From the NCBI GenBank assembly GCA_934561395.1, contig CAKTGF010000004.1, positions 124,001 to 188,000 of the forward strand: a stretch of DNA of 64,000 nucleotides, in the 5' to 3' direction. Positions within the stretch are counted from its first letter, which is position 1. The number at the start of each line of letters is the position of its first letter. Below the pieces are notes generated by a model. It had not been told where the DNA came from. It did no database searches and saw only the letters and a list, made by a program, of their open reading frames with translations. This stretch comes from an uncultured Eubacterium sp. (GTDB lineage Bacteria; Bacillota; Clostridia; Oscillospirales; Acutalibacteraceae). Shown in pieces: positions 41,088 through 49,141 of the stretch. A program made the translations under genes and the position numbers.

Positions 41088-41112
41088 AAGCCCTTGGATT
41101 TTCCAAGGGCTT
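41088..41112. terminator. Terminator-like palindrome B, left copy
   Basis: An 11-bp stem (41088-41098 and 41102-41112) 4 bases after the GDPD stop. The core GCCCTTGG-ATTTT-CCAAGGGC recurs at 41379-41399, there with the loop read from the other strand (AAAAT). Confidence 0.75.
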
Positions 41113-41378
41113 AGACTGTCGTTAAAGGCCCTGAAACACGCCAAAGTTATTTTGTAAAACATTAAGTGTATGGATGGGCAATCCTATACTGAAAAAAACA
41201 TTATAAAAACATAATTCAAAGAAAACCGCCGCAAACATCGAGTTTGCGGCGGTTTTGGCGTTTTTCGTTTTTTGCTCACAAGCAGTACCGGCGTACAGCA
41301 AAGTTCGCAAGAAAACGAAATTCAGAACCTTTCTCAACAGCCTTGCAGCGTGCCAAAAAAACTTTTTCGACACGCTGT
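41111..41378 (-). mobile_element. Small non-coding mobile-type repeat, copy 2 (268 bp)
   Basis: Inverted relative to copy 1 (3922-4289) and 100 bases shorter. It keeps both ends (CAGCGTGTCG at its left end, GACAGTCTAA at its right end) and the central hairpin, which is perfect here (CCGCCGCAAAC and GTTTGCGGCGG arms at 41226-41252). The segment present only in copy 1 is replaced by about ten bases near 41281-41292. No protein of note is encoded, and no gene lies between 41084 and 41455. Confidence 0.75.
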
Positions 41379-41399
41379 GCCCTTGGAAAATCCAAGGGC
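41379..41399. terminator. Terminator-like palindrome B, right copy
   Basis: GCCCTTGG-AAAAT-CCAAGGGC followed by TTTTTT. The same stem as 41090-41110, but the loop is the reverse complement. It would terminate plus-strand transcription from the GDPD gene. Confidence 0.75.
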
Positions 41400-41455
41400 T
41401 TTTTTGAATAATAGGCTTTTTGAATAACCTAAAATTATTGTTCATAATATATATT

Positions 41456-41992
41456 ATGAACAAACGATTATTAAAGCTGATGATTGCAGGGTTTATCTTT
41501 GTAAGCATTACAGGAACAATTCAGCACTTTTTATATGATTGGCTGGGGCAAAGCCGAATTGTGGGCTATTTTTGCCCTGTGAACGAAAGCCCTTGGGAGC
41601 ACATGAAGCTGCTTTTCTTTCCCTATTTAATATTTACATTTTATTTGCAATCACAACTGAAGAATGATAAATTTAACATTTACTTTGCGTCCTACATTTC
41701 AATAATAATGGGAATGTGGAGCACCCTTAGCTATTTTTACACATTTAACGGAGCCTTGGGCGGCAACAGCGAATGGGTTAACATTTCATCATTTTTTGTA
41801 GGGGTAGCCGTTGCATTTGTGCTGAACTACCTGCTGCTGAACAACTCGGTGGGTAAGGGCACGCCCAACACAATAGCCTTTATAATGCTGATATTAACAA
41901 GCCTTGTGTTCTTTTTATTCACGGCTAAGCCGCCGATTATACCCCTGTTTCAAGACCCTCAAAGCCTTACCTTCGGTTTTGGGCGCAGCTGA
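41456..41992 (+). CDS. DUF6512-like membrane protein
   Basis: A 178-residue protein with about five membrane segments (roughly 8-25, 45-63, 75-92, 108-128, 135-153). It contains IQHFLYDWLGQSRIVGYFCPVNESPWEH at 23-50 in part, a stretch seen in the DUF6512 family of small membrane proteins. The function is unknown. I chose ATG 41456 because it starts at the basic MNKRLLKLM before the first helix; no clear ribosome binding site precedes it. It stands alone downstream of the repeat element. Confidence 0.68.
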   Translation: MNKRLLKLMIAGFIFVSITGTIQHFLYDWLGQSRIVGYFCPVNESPWEHMKLLFFPYLIFTFYLQSQLKNDKFNIYFASYISIIMGMWSTLSYFYTFNGALGGNSEWVNISSFFVGVAVAFVLNYLLLNNSVGKGTPNTIAFIMLILTSLVFFLFTAKPPIIPLFQDPQSLTFGFGRS

Positions 41993-42020
41993 TAATTAAA
42001 TAATCCTATACATTTGAACC

Positions 42021-42779
42021 TCAAAATATAAGCTGTGTTACCTCTTTAATACCTCTGCCCACATCCTCCGGGCGATGGGCGTCAGACCCGGTTGAAAAGG
42101 TAACGCCAACCTCCTTGGCAACAGTCAGGAGCTTTTTATTAAGCCCCAAGCCCTTTGAGGTATTCATTTCAACCATAACATTGTGAGCCTTTGCCTTTTC
42201 GCAAAGGCTTTTATATGTTGGTGTTAAATCGTAGCTTGGGTAAAGTGAATGGCAGCCGATTAAATCGGGGTGCCCGATTATATCAAAAATATCGCTTTCA
42301 ATCAGGGTTTCAGACATTTGGTAATACCTTTCATAAAGCCTGTTAACATCCTTGCCAAGCCACTGGTATTTACGCTGATTAAAGGTCCAATTATCAATCC
42401 AGTGAACCGAGCCGATAAGGTAATCGAAATAACCGTCACTTACCTGCTTACGAATAAAATCCTCATGCTGCTCAAACCAGCAGATTTCCAATCCGAAATT
42501 AATTTTAACCGGGTATTCCCTGCGCCTTACCTTATCAATAAGCGCCTTATATTCCGCCATTGTGTGAGCCTGCTGCCGTTTGCCATCAAACCAGCGCTTT
42601 TGGTATAGGTTATACTCCCTTGCCTCCTTAAAGGTGGGATGAAACTCCTTAATTCTGATAGAATGTTCCAGCAAATTAATTTCATCTATATTCATTTTAA
42701 CCGCTTGGTTAACAAATTTATCAATCCATTCAAGGGTGTAATCTCCCCTCTCAATATGAATGTGCAAATCCTTAAGCAT
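42021..42779 (-). CDS. PHP-domain phosphatase, histidinol-phosphatase-like
   Basis: A 252-residue PHP-family metal-dependent phosphoesterase. Metal ligands are seen in LHIHIERGDYT (His6, His8), in the Glu/His segment LLEHSIRI, in SVHWIDNW, in IGHPDL, and in TGSDAHRPEDVG. HisK-type histidinol-phosphatases have this form and size (about 250-270). No his genes are nearby, so another phosphate ester as substrate is possible. It is a lone gene. Confidence 0.8.
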   Translation of the reverse strand: MLKDLHIHIERGDYTLEWIDKFVNQAVKMNIDEINLLEHSIRIKEFHPTFKEAREYNLYQKRWFDGKRQQAHTMAEYKALIDKVRRREYPVKINFGLEICWFEQHEDFIRKQVSDGYFDYLIGSVHWIDNWTFNQRKYQWLGKDVNRLYERYYQMSETLIESDIFDIIGHPDLIGCHSLYPSYDLTPTYKSLCEKAKAHNVMVEMNTSKGLGLNKKLLTVAKEVGVTFSTGSDAHRPEDVGRGIKEVTQLIF

Positions 42780-42841
42780 AAAACCACCGCCTGTCTAATG
42801 CAATTATACAAAATACATTTATTTATTTCAATAAAAAAATC

Positions 42842-42870
42842 TTGACATATTACAATTCATTGGTTATAAT
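42842..42870 (+). promoter_or_regulatory. Consensus promoter of the tRNA-Asp/Thr operon
   Basis: Perfect TTGACA (42842-42847), 17-base spacer, perfect TATAAT (42865-42870), 18 bases before tRNA-Asp. Confidence 0.88.
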
Positions 42871-42888
42871 ACTATTCGCAGAGCAAGT

Positions 42889-42965
42889 GGCCCGGTAGTT
42901 CAGTTGGTTAGAACGCCAGCCTGTCACGCTGGAGGTCGACGGTTCGAGCCCGTTTCGGGTCGCCA
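42889..42965 (+). tRNA. tRNA-Asp (GTC)
   Basis: Acceptor GGCCCGG pairs with TCGGGTC with wobble, discriminator G, CCA encoded, anticodon loop CTGTCAC with GTC. Confidence 0.95.
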
Positions 42966-43001
42966 TCGGGTGGTAAGTTTTGCTTATCACCCAATATTTT
43001 T

Positions 43002-43077
<76 letters not shown>

Positions 43078-43079
43078 CA

Positions 43080-43111
43080 AAAAAGACGGTTAACAAACCG
43101 TCTTTTTTCTT
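43080..43111 (+). terminator. Terminator of the tRNA-Asp/Thr operon
   Basis: AAAAAGACGGTT / AACCGTCTTTTT stem with a 4-base loop, ending in a T-run. Confidence 0.85.
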
Positions 43112-43200
43112 TGCCTAAAAAGCAATAGTAAAATTTTAGCTTTGGCTATAAATACAAGCCTGCGGCAGACTGAGTGATTGTAAAACAAAATAAGACAGCA

Positions 43201-43234
43201 AACAGCCACAGGCTTGAAAGTGCTTGTGGCTGTT
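43201..43234. terminator. Terminator past the ECF anti-sigma gene
   Basis: Stem AACAGCCACA / TGTGGCTGTT (43201-43210 and 43225-43234), extended by GC/GC. T follows on the plus strand; on the minus strand it lies 52 bases past the stop of the 43286 gene. I see nothing else in 43112-43285. Confidence 0.65.
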
Positions 43235-43285
43235 TTTATAATGCATAATGATTACTTTGTCGGCTCAAATTTTACTGATAAAAGC

Positions 43286-44335
43286 TTATTCCATATAATA
43301 GCTTTCGGTGCTCATGGTAATTGAGCAATAATTTTCGCCGTTCTTATTTTCAAAGCTAAGGATAGTGTAATTGCCTGCCTTGGTTTTGGCATAAACAAGG
43401 TATGTGTCCGGGCGGCCGGTTTCATCCTGCACTGCCTGCTTGCTTTTATAATAGCTGCCCTTGGGCATTTTTTTAAGGGCATTCATTGTATCGTCATAGC
43501 CGATTGTGGAATTAAGCCTGCCTTTGCTGCTATAACCCAGCTTGTTAAGCTGCTCAACAGCGCTGCTCATTGTCATATCTGTTGTAATGCCCATAGCGTT
43601 GATTTTTGCCTCGTCTGCGCAGCTGTCTTTCTTCTCAATGTTAATATAACAGATTTGTGCGTCCTTAACCTTAATTTTTGACCGGGTATTGTTGGTAATA
43701 ACCAGGTTAACCTTAACCTTTGAATAATCAAAATCACTTCCGCCGATATACACATCAAGAAAATCCCCGGGGGCTACGGTATCATTATAGGAATACTTAG
43801 CAAACTGCCCTGCCATATCGTCATCAACAAATTTATTAATTTCCGCAGTAACCCCTTTGGCATTTTCAAGAACGCCTATTTTGCCGCCTATGCAAATTTT
43901 TGTGCCGTCACTTAAGGTAACCTTTTCGTCGGTTGCGGCCTTAATTGGCGTTGACGAATTATTATCGTTATCATCATTCGGCTTTTGCTTTTGGGTTACG
44001 GCAGCAGCTGCTGCGGTAGTGCTTTCTGTTGTTTCGGCAGGGGCGGTAGTTGAGGGAGCCGTGCTTTCCTCGGTTGGCATTTCGGTTGTGGTTTCGGCAG
44101 TCGGGGCAGCAGTGGTATTGTTATTATCCCTGTATTCCTTGGCAATGCCGCCGATTATTCCTGTTCCGAACAAAACGCCCACAACAACTGCTATAATCAC
44201 TAATTTTGCCGGAGCCATGCCCTTTGCTTTTTTATTTTTTGCGTTTTTATTATCAATTGTATTGTCAAAAATCCTATCAACCAGCTCATCCGAGTGACGG
44301 ACTCCTGACAAGGCATTTTTATACTTGTTATTCAT
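43286..44335 (-). CDS. Membrane-anchored probable anti-sigma factor with Thr-rich linker
   Basis: A 349-residue protein. A cytoplasmic part (about 1-42, with HSDELVDRIFDNT, the kind of short helix that binds sigma factors) is followed by one membrane segment (about 43-65), a Thr/Ala/Glu-rich linker (about 76-125) and an extracellular domain (about 135-349) that I do not recognise. The start at 44335 overlaps the ECF sigma gene by 8 bases with AGGAG upstream. Position and topology make it the likely anti-sigma factor, sensing something outside the cell. The extracellular part resembles DUF4352-type immunoprotective domains only loosely. Confidence 0.72.
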   Translation of the reverse strand: MNNKYKNALSGVRHSDELVDRIFDNTIDNKNAKNKKAKGMAPAKLVIIAVVVGVLFGTGIIGGIAKEYRDNNNTTAAPTAETTTEMPTEESTAPSTTAPAETTESTTAAAAAVTQKQKPNDDNDNNSSTPIKAATDEKVTLSDGTKICIGGKIGVLENAKGVTAEINKFVDDDMAGQFAKYSYNDTVAPGDFLDVYIGGSDFDYSKVKVNLVITNNTRSKIKVKDAQICYINIEKKDSCADEAKINAMGITTDMTMSSAVEQLNKLGYSSKGRLNSTIGYDDTMNALKKMPKGSYYKSKQAVQDETGRPDTYLVYAKTKAGNYTILSFENKNGENYCSITMSTESYYME

Positions 44336-44810
44336 TAATCCAATCATCTCCTAAAATTGTTTTAAGCTTTTCTCTTGCACGGGCCAATCTTGTTCTTACG
44401 GTGGATTCCTTAGCCTTTATAAGCTCGGCTATTTCCTTAACAGGCATATCCTCGTAATAAAACAAGTGAATAACGGTGCGCTCCTTTTGAGGGAGTGACA
44501 TAACTGCGTTAAAAATATCCATGCAGTCGGCGCTGTCAAAGGTGTATAAATCCTTTGCGTCGTCAAGGTCGGTATTTTTACGGAAAAACGAGGCCTTAAC
44601 ATAATCCTTGCTTTTGTTAACGCAAACTGCGGTCAGCCACTTGTCAATATGCTCATCATCCTTAAAATCATTATCCCCATTCCAAAGCTTAACAAATGTG
44701 TCCTGCACAATATCCTCTGCGGCATGGTGTGATTTTGTAAAGGAAATTGCAATGAGATACAGTCGGTTGCTGTTGCGCTTAACCGCACAAATATACTCAT
44801 CATTTTTCAT
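44328..44810 (-). CDS. ECF-type RNA polymerase sigma factor
   Basis: A 160-residue ECF sigma factor: region 2 with HHAAEDIVQDTFVKLWNG, and region 4 with LPQKERTVIHLFYYEDMPVKEIAELI and STVRTRLARAREKLK. AGGAGG lies 7 bases before the ATG at 44810. It is followed by an overlapping gene for a membrane protein that probably restrains it. A possible autoregulated ECF promoter lies upstream: GGGAC (44869-44873 on the minus strand), 17 bases, CGTTA (44847-44851). The regulon cannot be seen. Confidence 0.9.
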   Translation of the reverse strand: MKNDEYICAVKRNSNRLYLIAISFTKSHHAAEDIVQDTFVKLWNGDNDFKDDEHIDKWLTAVCVNKSKDYVKASFFRKNTDLDDAKDLYTFDSADCMDIFNAVMSLPQKERTVIHLFYYEDMPVKEIAELIKAKESTVRTRLARAREKLKTILGDDWINE

Positions 44811-44846
44811 CACATCACCTCCTGTTGAAAGGTCCTTTCACTTTAA

Positions 44847-44873
44847 TAACGATTTAAGGGGGTAAAAAGTCCC
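44847..44873 (-). promoter_or_regulatory. Possible ECF-type autoregulated promoter
   Basis: On the minus strand GGGAC, a 17-base spacer, then CGTTA, placed before the ECF sigma gene. ECF promoters often have an AAC- or GGGAC-like -35 and a CGTT-like -10. Weak evidence on its own. Confidence 0.35.
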
Positions 44874-44991
44874 AAAAAAGTTAAAAATTTTTCAAATCAA
44901 ATATAACAGCTTTTTGCAGGGTTTACAACAGTAATTGAAAACAAAAATAATTTGTGCTATTATTAAAAAAATACTTAAATGCGGTGTTAAT

Positions 44992-45741
44992 ATGGATATT
45001 AAAGAATTGCTTAAAAAAGTAAAATCGGGAGAGATTTCCGTTGATGATGCAAGCGCACTGATAAGGCGTGAGGCATATAACGAGCTGGGCTATGCAAAGC
45101 TTGACACCAGCAGAGAATTAAGGCAGGGCTTTGCTGAAGTGGTATATTGCAGCGGTAAGGAAATTGAGCAGCTAAAGGCTATTTTCGGCAAGCTGTATGC
45201 CGCAAACGGAGAAGTTATGGGCACAAGGGCAAGCGCAGAACAGTATAACGCCGTTAAAGAGGTTATCCCCGAAATTGAGTATGATTCAAAATCAAGAATA
45301 CTCAAAATTGAAAGAAAAAACAAAAAACCCATTGGCAAGGTGGTGGTTTGCACTGCCGGCACGGCTGACATACCCGTTGCCGAGGAGGCAGCCCAAACAG
45401 CAGAATTTTTAGGCGCTTATGTCGAGCGGATTTTTGATGTGGGGGTCAGCGGAATACACAGGCTTTTAAGTAATTTGGAAAGCCTTGAAAATGCAAACTG
45501 CGTGGTTGCCGTTGCAGGTATGGAAGGTGCCCTGGCAAGCGTTATAGGCGGCTTGGTTGGCTGCCCTGTTATTGCGGTGCCCACATCGGTAGGCTACGGT
45601 GCAAGCTTTGAGGGGCTTTCCGCCCTTTTAACCATGATAAACTCCTGTGCAAACGGCGTTGCGACGGTTAATATTGACAACGGCTTTGGTGCAGGCTACA
45701 TAGCCGCCCAAATAAACAGACAAAGCGTAAACAAGGTGTAG
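44992..45741 (+). CDS. larB: LarB, nickel-pincer cofactor carboxylase/hydrolase
   Basis: A 249-residue LarB. It adds CO2 to nicotinic acid adenine dinucleotide and splits it to pyridinium-dicarboxylic acid mononucleotide, the first step to the nickel-pincer nucleotide. The C-terminal PurE-like domain shows VVVCTAGTADIPVAEEA, GVAGMEGALASVIGG-like sequence (AVAGMEGALASVIGG) and AVPTSVGYGASF. Start at 44992 (MDIKELLKKVKSGEIS). It is first in the larB-larC-larE operon; a weak GGTG precedes the start. Confidence 0.92.
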   Translation: MDIKELLKKVKSGEISVDDASALIRREAYNELGYAKLDTSRELRQGFAEVVYCSGKEIEQLKAIFGKLYAANGEVMGTRASAEQYNAVKEVIPEIEYDSKSRILKIERKNKKPIGKVVVCTAGTADIPVAEEAAQTAEFLGAYVERIFDVGVSGIHRLLSNLESLENANCVVAVAGMEGALASVIGGLVGCPVIAVPTSVGYGASFEGLSALLTMINSCANGVATVNIDNGFGAGYIAAQINRQSVNKV

Positions 45742-45745
45742 CAAT

Positions 45746-46534
45746 ATGAAAAAAAGTATATATTTTGATTGCAGCTCGGGAATAAGCGGAGATATGGCAG
45801 TTGCCGCACTTATTGATTTGGGTGTGGATAAAATTGGCTTAATTAAAGCCCTTAACAGCATTGACGCAGGCGGATATGATATAAAAATCAGCAATGTAAT
45901 AAAATCAAATACACCCTGCTGTGATTTTAATGTTATTTTAGACAGCGACCACGAAAACCACGATCATGATATGGAATATCTGCACGGCAACGGAGAGGTT
46001 AAGCTGCCCCACGAGCATTACCACAGAAACTTAAATGACATTAACAAAATAATTAACTCTGCTGACATAAGCCAAGGTGCAAAAAGCCTTGCGTGCAGAA
46101 TTTTTGAGATTTTGGCGGAGGCGGAGGCCAAGGCACACGGCACCACCGTTGAACGAGTGCATTTTCACGAGGTTGGGGCTATTGACTCAATTATTGACAT
46201 AAATGCCTTTGCATACTGCTTTGACAGCATTGGAATAAACAACGTAATTATCCCCTGCTTATATGACGGCGTGGGTACGGTCAGGTGCCAACACGGAATA
46301 CTGCAAATCCCCGTTCCTGCGGTTAAAAACATTTCAAAAAGCAATGATATTAAGCTAAAAATAACCGAAATTCAAGGGGAGCTTGTTACCCCCACCGGCT
46401 GTGCAATTGCGGCGGCAATAAAAACCGACGCCACCCTGCCGAACAGCTACAAAATCTGCAAAATCGGCTGCGGTGCAGGTAAAAGAGATTACAAATCATC
46501 GGGCATATTAAAGGCATACATTATAGAACATTAG
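45746..46534 (+). CDS. larC: LarC, nickel-inserting enzyme, N-terminal (LarC1) part only
   Basis: A 262-residue protein matching the first part of LarC (DUF111): FDCSSGISGDMAVAALIDLG at 7-26 in part, a His-rich metal-like stretch (SDHENHDHDMEYLHG), VHFHEVGAIDSIIDINAF, and EIQGELVTPTGCAI. LarC inserts Ni2+ into the cofactor with CTP. Complete LarC proteins are about 400 residues, and in some lactobacilli the second half (LarC2) is joined by a programmed frameshift. Here the reading frame ends at 262, larE starts 4 bases later, and no LarC2-like frame lies in between. Confidence 0.85.
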   Translation: MKKSIYFDCSSGISGDMAVAALIDLGVDKIGLIKALNSIDAGGYDIKISNVIKSNTPCCDFNVILDSDHENHDHDMEYLHGNGEVKLPHEHYHRNLNDINKIINSADISQGAKSLACRIFEILAEAEAKAHGTTVERVHFHEVGAIDSIIDINAFAYCFDSIGINNVIIPCLYDGVGTVRCQHGILQIPVPAVKNISKSNDIKLKITEIQGELVTPTGCAIAAAIKTDATLPNSYKICKIGCGAGKRDYKSSGILKAYIIEH

Positions 46535-46538
46535 GACT

Positions 46539-47267
46539 ATGGATATTAAAGCATTTTTCAAAAAATATAACAGTGCGGCAATTGCATTTTCAGGGGGAGT
46601 TGACTCTGCCTTTTTGTTGTATTGTGCAAAAGAATGTGGGGCAGACGTTACAGCATACTATGTAAAATCAGCATTTCAGCCCCAATTTGAATTTGAGGAT
46701 GCAAAGCGCATTGCAAGTGAGCTTGAAATACCACTAAAAATAATTGAAACAAACATTTTAGATTATGATGAGGTTAGGCGTAACGACCCCCTGCGCTGTT
46801 ACTACTGCAAAAGGCGCATTTTTTCACAAATAAAGGCACAGGCAAAAAGCGACGGTTACTCCGTTATTCTTGACGGCACCAACGCAAGCGACGACAGCGG
46901 CGACCGCCCTGGCATGAAAGCGCTGGAGGAATTAAAGGTGCTGTCACCCTTAAGACTTTGCGGCTACACCAAGGACGAAATAAGAAAGCAAGCGAAAAAT
47001 GCAGGGCTGTTTCTTTGGAACAAGCCTGCCTACGCCTGCCTTGCCACAAGAATTAAGCCAAATGAGGAAATAACCCCAAACGCCCTTAATTTTGTAGAAA
47101 AAGCTGAAATGTTTATGATGAATTTAGGCTTTAAAAACATTAGGGTAAGGGTCAGCCAAAATGAGGCAACGATAATTTTAAAGGATAACAACCAAGAATT
47201 GCTCAAAGAAAAAAGAAACATTATTGAAAAGGAATTTTCACAATACTTTAACAAGGTAAATTTTTAA
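46539..47267 (+). CDS. larE: LarE, sulfur transferase for the nickel-pincer cofactor
   Basis: A 242-residue PP-loop ATPase that adds sulfur to the cofactor carboxylates. The ATP-binding motif is AFSGGVDSAF at 16-25. Three cysteines fit the cluster-binding LarE class: Cys87 and Cys90 in LRCYYCKR and Cys167 in AYACLATR, the last at the place of the sacrificial Cys of the Lactobacillus enzyme. So sulfur may come via a 4Fe-4S cluster rather than from the protein's own Cys; that is inference. It ends the lar operon before a terminator. Confidence 0.9.
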   Translation: MDIKAFFKKYNSAAIAFSGGVDSAFLLYCAKECGADVTAYYVKSAFQPQFEFEDAKRIASELEIPLKIIETNILDYDEVRRNDPLRCYYCKRRIFSQIKAQAKSDGYSVILDGTNASDDSGDRPGMKALEELKVLSPLRLCGYTKDEIRKQAKNAGLFLWNKPAYACLATRIKPNEEITPNALNFVEKAEMFMMNLGFKNIRVRVSQNEATIILKDNNQELLKEKRNIIEKEFSQYFNKVNF

Positions 47268-47280
47268 AAATAACCCCCCA

Positions 47281-47297
47281 CCCCGCTTGTGGCGGGG
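47281..47297 (+). terminator. Terminator between larE and cbiM
   Basis: Stem CCCCGC / GCGGGG (47281-47286 and 47292-47297) followed by TTTTT, 13 bases past larE. It should limit read-through into the transporter genes. Confidence 0.75.
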
Positions 47298-47346
47298 TTT
47301 TTAATATGCTATTATTCCATTTGAAATATGAAAAAGGAGCACTCTT

Positions 47347-48342
47347 ATGCACATTCCCGAAAATTATTTAAGCCCATCAACCTGTGCCGTGTTCACTGCC
47401 GCAACAGTGCCTGCATGGACATACGCTGTAAAAAAGGTAAAAACCACTGTTACAAAGGACAAAATGCCCCTGCTGGGTGTTTTTGCTGCATTTTCATTTG
47501 TGGCAATGATGTTTAACATTCCCCTGCCAGGCGGAACCACCGGCCATGCGGTCGGCGGCACGCTTATAGCGATACTTTTGGGGCCTGAGGCTGCCTGCCT
47601 GTCAGTCAGCGTTACGCTGATTATTCAGGCGCTTTTATTCGGTGACGGCGGTATACTTGCAATCGGCCCAAACTGCTTTAATATGGCTTTTGTGCTCCCC
47701 TTTGTGGGCTACGGAGTGTATTCACTTATTGCAGGTAAGGCAAAAACAAAAAAAGGCAGATACATCGGTGCGGCAATCGGCTCGTATTTGGGCATCAACG
47801 CCGCTTCACTTTGTGCGGCAATAGAATTTGGGGTTCAGCCCTACCTGTTTAAGGCAAGCGACGGCTCGGCACTGTATTGCCCATATGGCTTAAGCACCTC
47901 AATACCTGCAATGATGATTGGCCATTTAACAATTTTCGGCTTAGCCGAGATTATATTTACCGTTGCGGTATTAATGTTTGTTGACAGCACCGCACCTGAA
48001 ATCGGCAGACAGGCTCCCAAAACAAAAAAAGGCACCACAGCTTTGGGAATTTTGCTTGCAATTCTTATTTGCGCCACCCCATTGGGACTTTTGGCAACCG
48101 GCACAGCCTGGGGCGAATGGAGCGCAGAGGAAATCGGCGAAATGGTAAGCTATATTCCCAAGGGCTTTGAAAACGGCCCCCTTGCGGCATTTGAGGCAAT
48201 CTGCCCAGATTATTCAATAGGCTCGCTGCCTGAATGGGTGGGCTATATTCTCTCTGCCGTTATTGGCATTTCAATAGCAATTATAATTTTCAAAACAGTC
48301 AGCACCTTTATGAAAGAAAAGGTTAACTATGACAAGCAGTAA
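47347..48342 (+). CDS. cbiM: CbiM/NikM-type ECF substrate-binding membrane protein, with PDGLE-like tail
   Basis: A 331-residue membrane protein that takes up Ni2+ or Co2+. It starts with MHIPENYLSP, whose N-terminal His after cleavage of nothing else is the conserved metal-binding His2, and has NIPLPGGTTGHAVGG and SVTLIIQALLFGDGGILAIGPNCFNM. The C-terminal part (about 270-331) resembles the CbiN/NikN-PDGLE module fused on. AAAGGAG lies upstream. With larBCE just before it, nickel is the more likely ion. It overlaps the next gene by 14 bases. Confidence 0.9.
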   Translation: MHIPENYLSPSTCAVFTAATVPAWTYAVKKVKTTVTKDKMPLLGVFAAFSFVAMMFNIPLPGGTTGHAVGGTLIAILLGPEAACLSVSVTLIIQALLFGDGGILAIGPNCFNMAFVLPFVGYGVYSLIAGKAKTKKGRYIGAAIGSYLGINAASLCAAIEFGVQPYLFKASDGSALYCPYGLSTSIPAMMIGHLTIFGLAEIIFTVAVLMFVDSTAPEIGRQAPKTKKGTTALGILLAILICATPLGLLATGTAWGEWSAEEIGEMVSYIPKGFENGPLAAFEAICPDYSIGSLPEWVGYILSAVIGISIAIIIFKTVSTFMKEKVNYDKQ

Positions 48343-49141
48343 CATCCCAAGCTGGTTGTGTGAAAAGCAGGAATACACACCGCAAAGCGACAATTTAACC
48401 TTTGCAGCAAAAAGCACCAAGGCTTTGGTAAAAGCACTGTCGGGCTTTAAGCGCAGAGGCGCTGAAATAAAGGCGAAAAGGGCAAGCACACCCATTCGCC
48501 TTTTTGTTGCGTTTGCGGCTATATTGCTTACAAGCCTTTCAAAAAATTTCAGTTTTACATTCTTTATGCTCGCCGCTGTAATTTTAAGAATTGCATTCCT
48601 AAAGGCGGAGGAAATAAAGGCACTGCTTAAAGTTTTATTTCCATGCCTTATTTTATCACTGCTGATATTGTTGCCGTCGGCATTTTTAGGTAACCCGAAA
48701 ACGCCCCTTAACATATTAAGCAAAATTTTTGTGTGTATAAGTCTTGTAAGCGTTATTAACCTAACATCAAGCTTTAATGAAATAACATTGGGACTGAAAA
48801 GCTTTCACATACCCGACATAGTAATTTTCACAATTGACATTGCAATAAAATACATATTCATTTTAGGGGACATTTGCGTTAATATGCTAACAGCTCTAAA
48901 GGTGCGTTCAATTGGTAAAAACAGCAGCAAAAGCACCTCTGCCTCCGGTATTTTGGGGACTGTTTTTATTAAAACAAAAGACTGTGCCGACGATACCGCC
49001 AAGGCTATGGAATGCCGTGGCTTTTGCGGCGAATACCCCGCAGCAAATAAAAAGAGCAGGCTGAGCGTGTATGATTTTGCGGCACTTGCTGCCCTTGTGG
49101 CAATACTTATTGCTTATGTATATTTGGAGGCTTTTGTATGA
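48329..49141 (+). CDS. cbiQ: CbiQ/NikQ-type energy-coupling membrane protein
   Basis: A 270-residue T component of a metal ECF transporter with about five membrane segments after a soluble N-terminus of roughly 45 residues. The coupling helix motif is seen as TAKAMECRGF and LTALKVRSIGK. It overlaps cbiM by 14 bases and cbiO by 4, so translation is coupled across all three genes. Confidence 0.9.
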   Translation: MTSSNIPSWLCEKQEYTPQSDNLTFAAKSTKALVKALSGFKRRGAEIKAKRASTPIRLFVAFAAILLTSLSKNFSFTFFMLAAVILRIAFLKAEEIKALLKVLFPCLILSLLILLPSAFLGNPKTPLNILSKIFVCISLVSVINLTSSFNEITLGLKSFHIPDIVIFTIDIAIKYIFILGDICVNMLTALKVRSIGKNSSKSTSASGILGTVFIKTKDCADDTAKAMECRGFCGEYPAANKKSRLSVYDFAALAALVAILIAYVYLEAFV

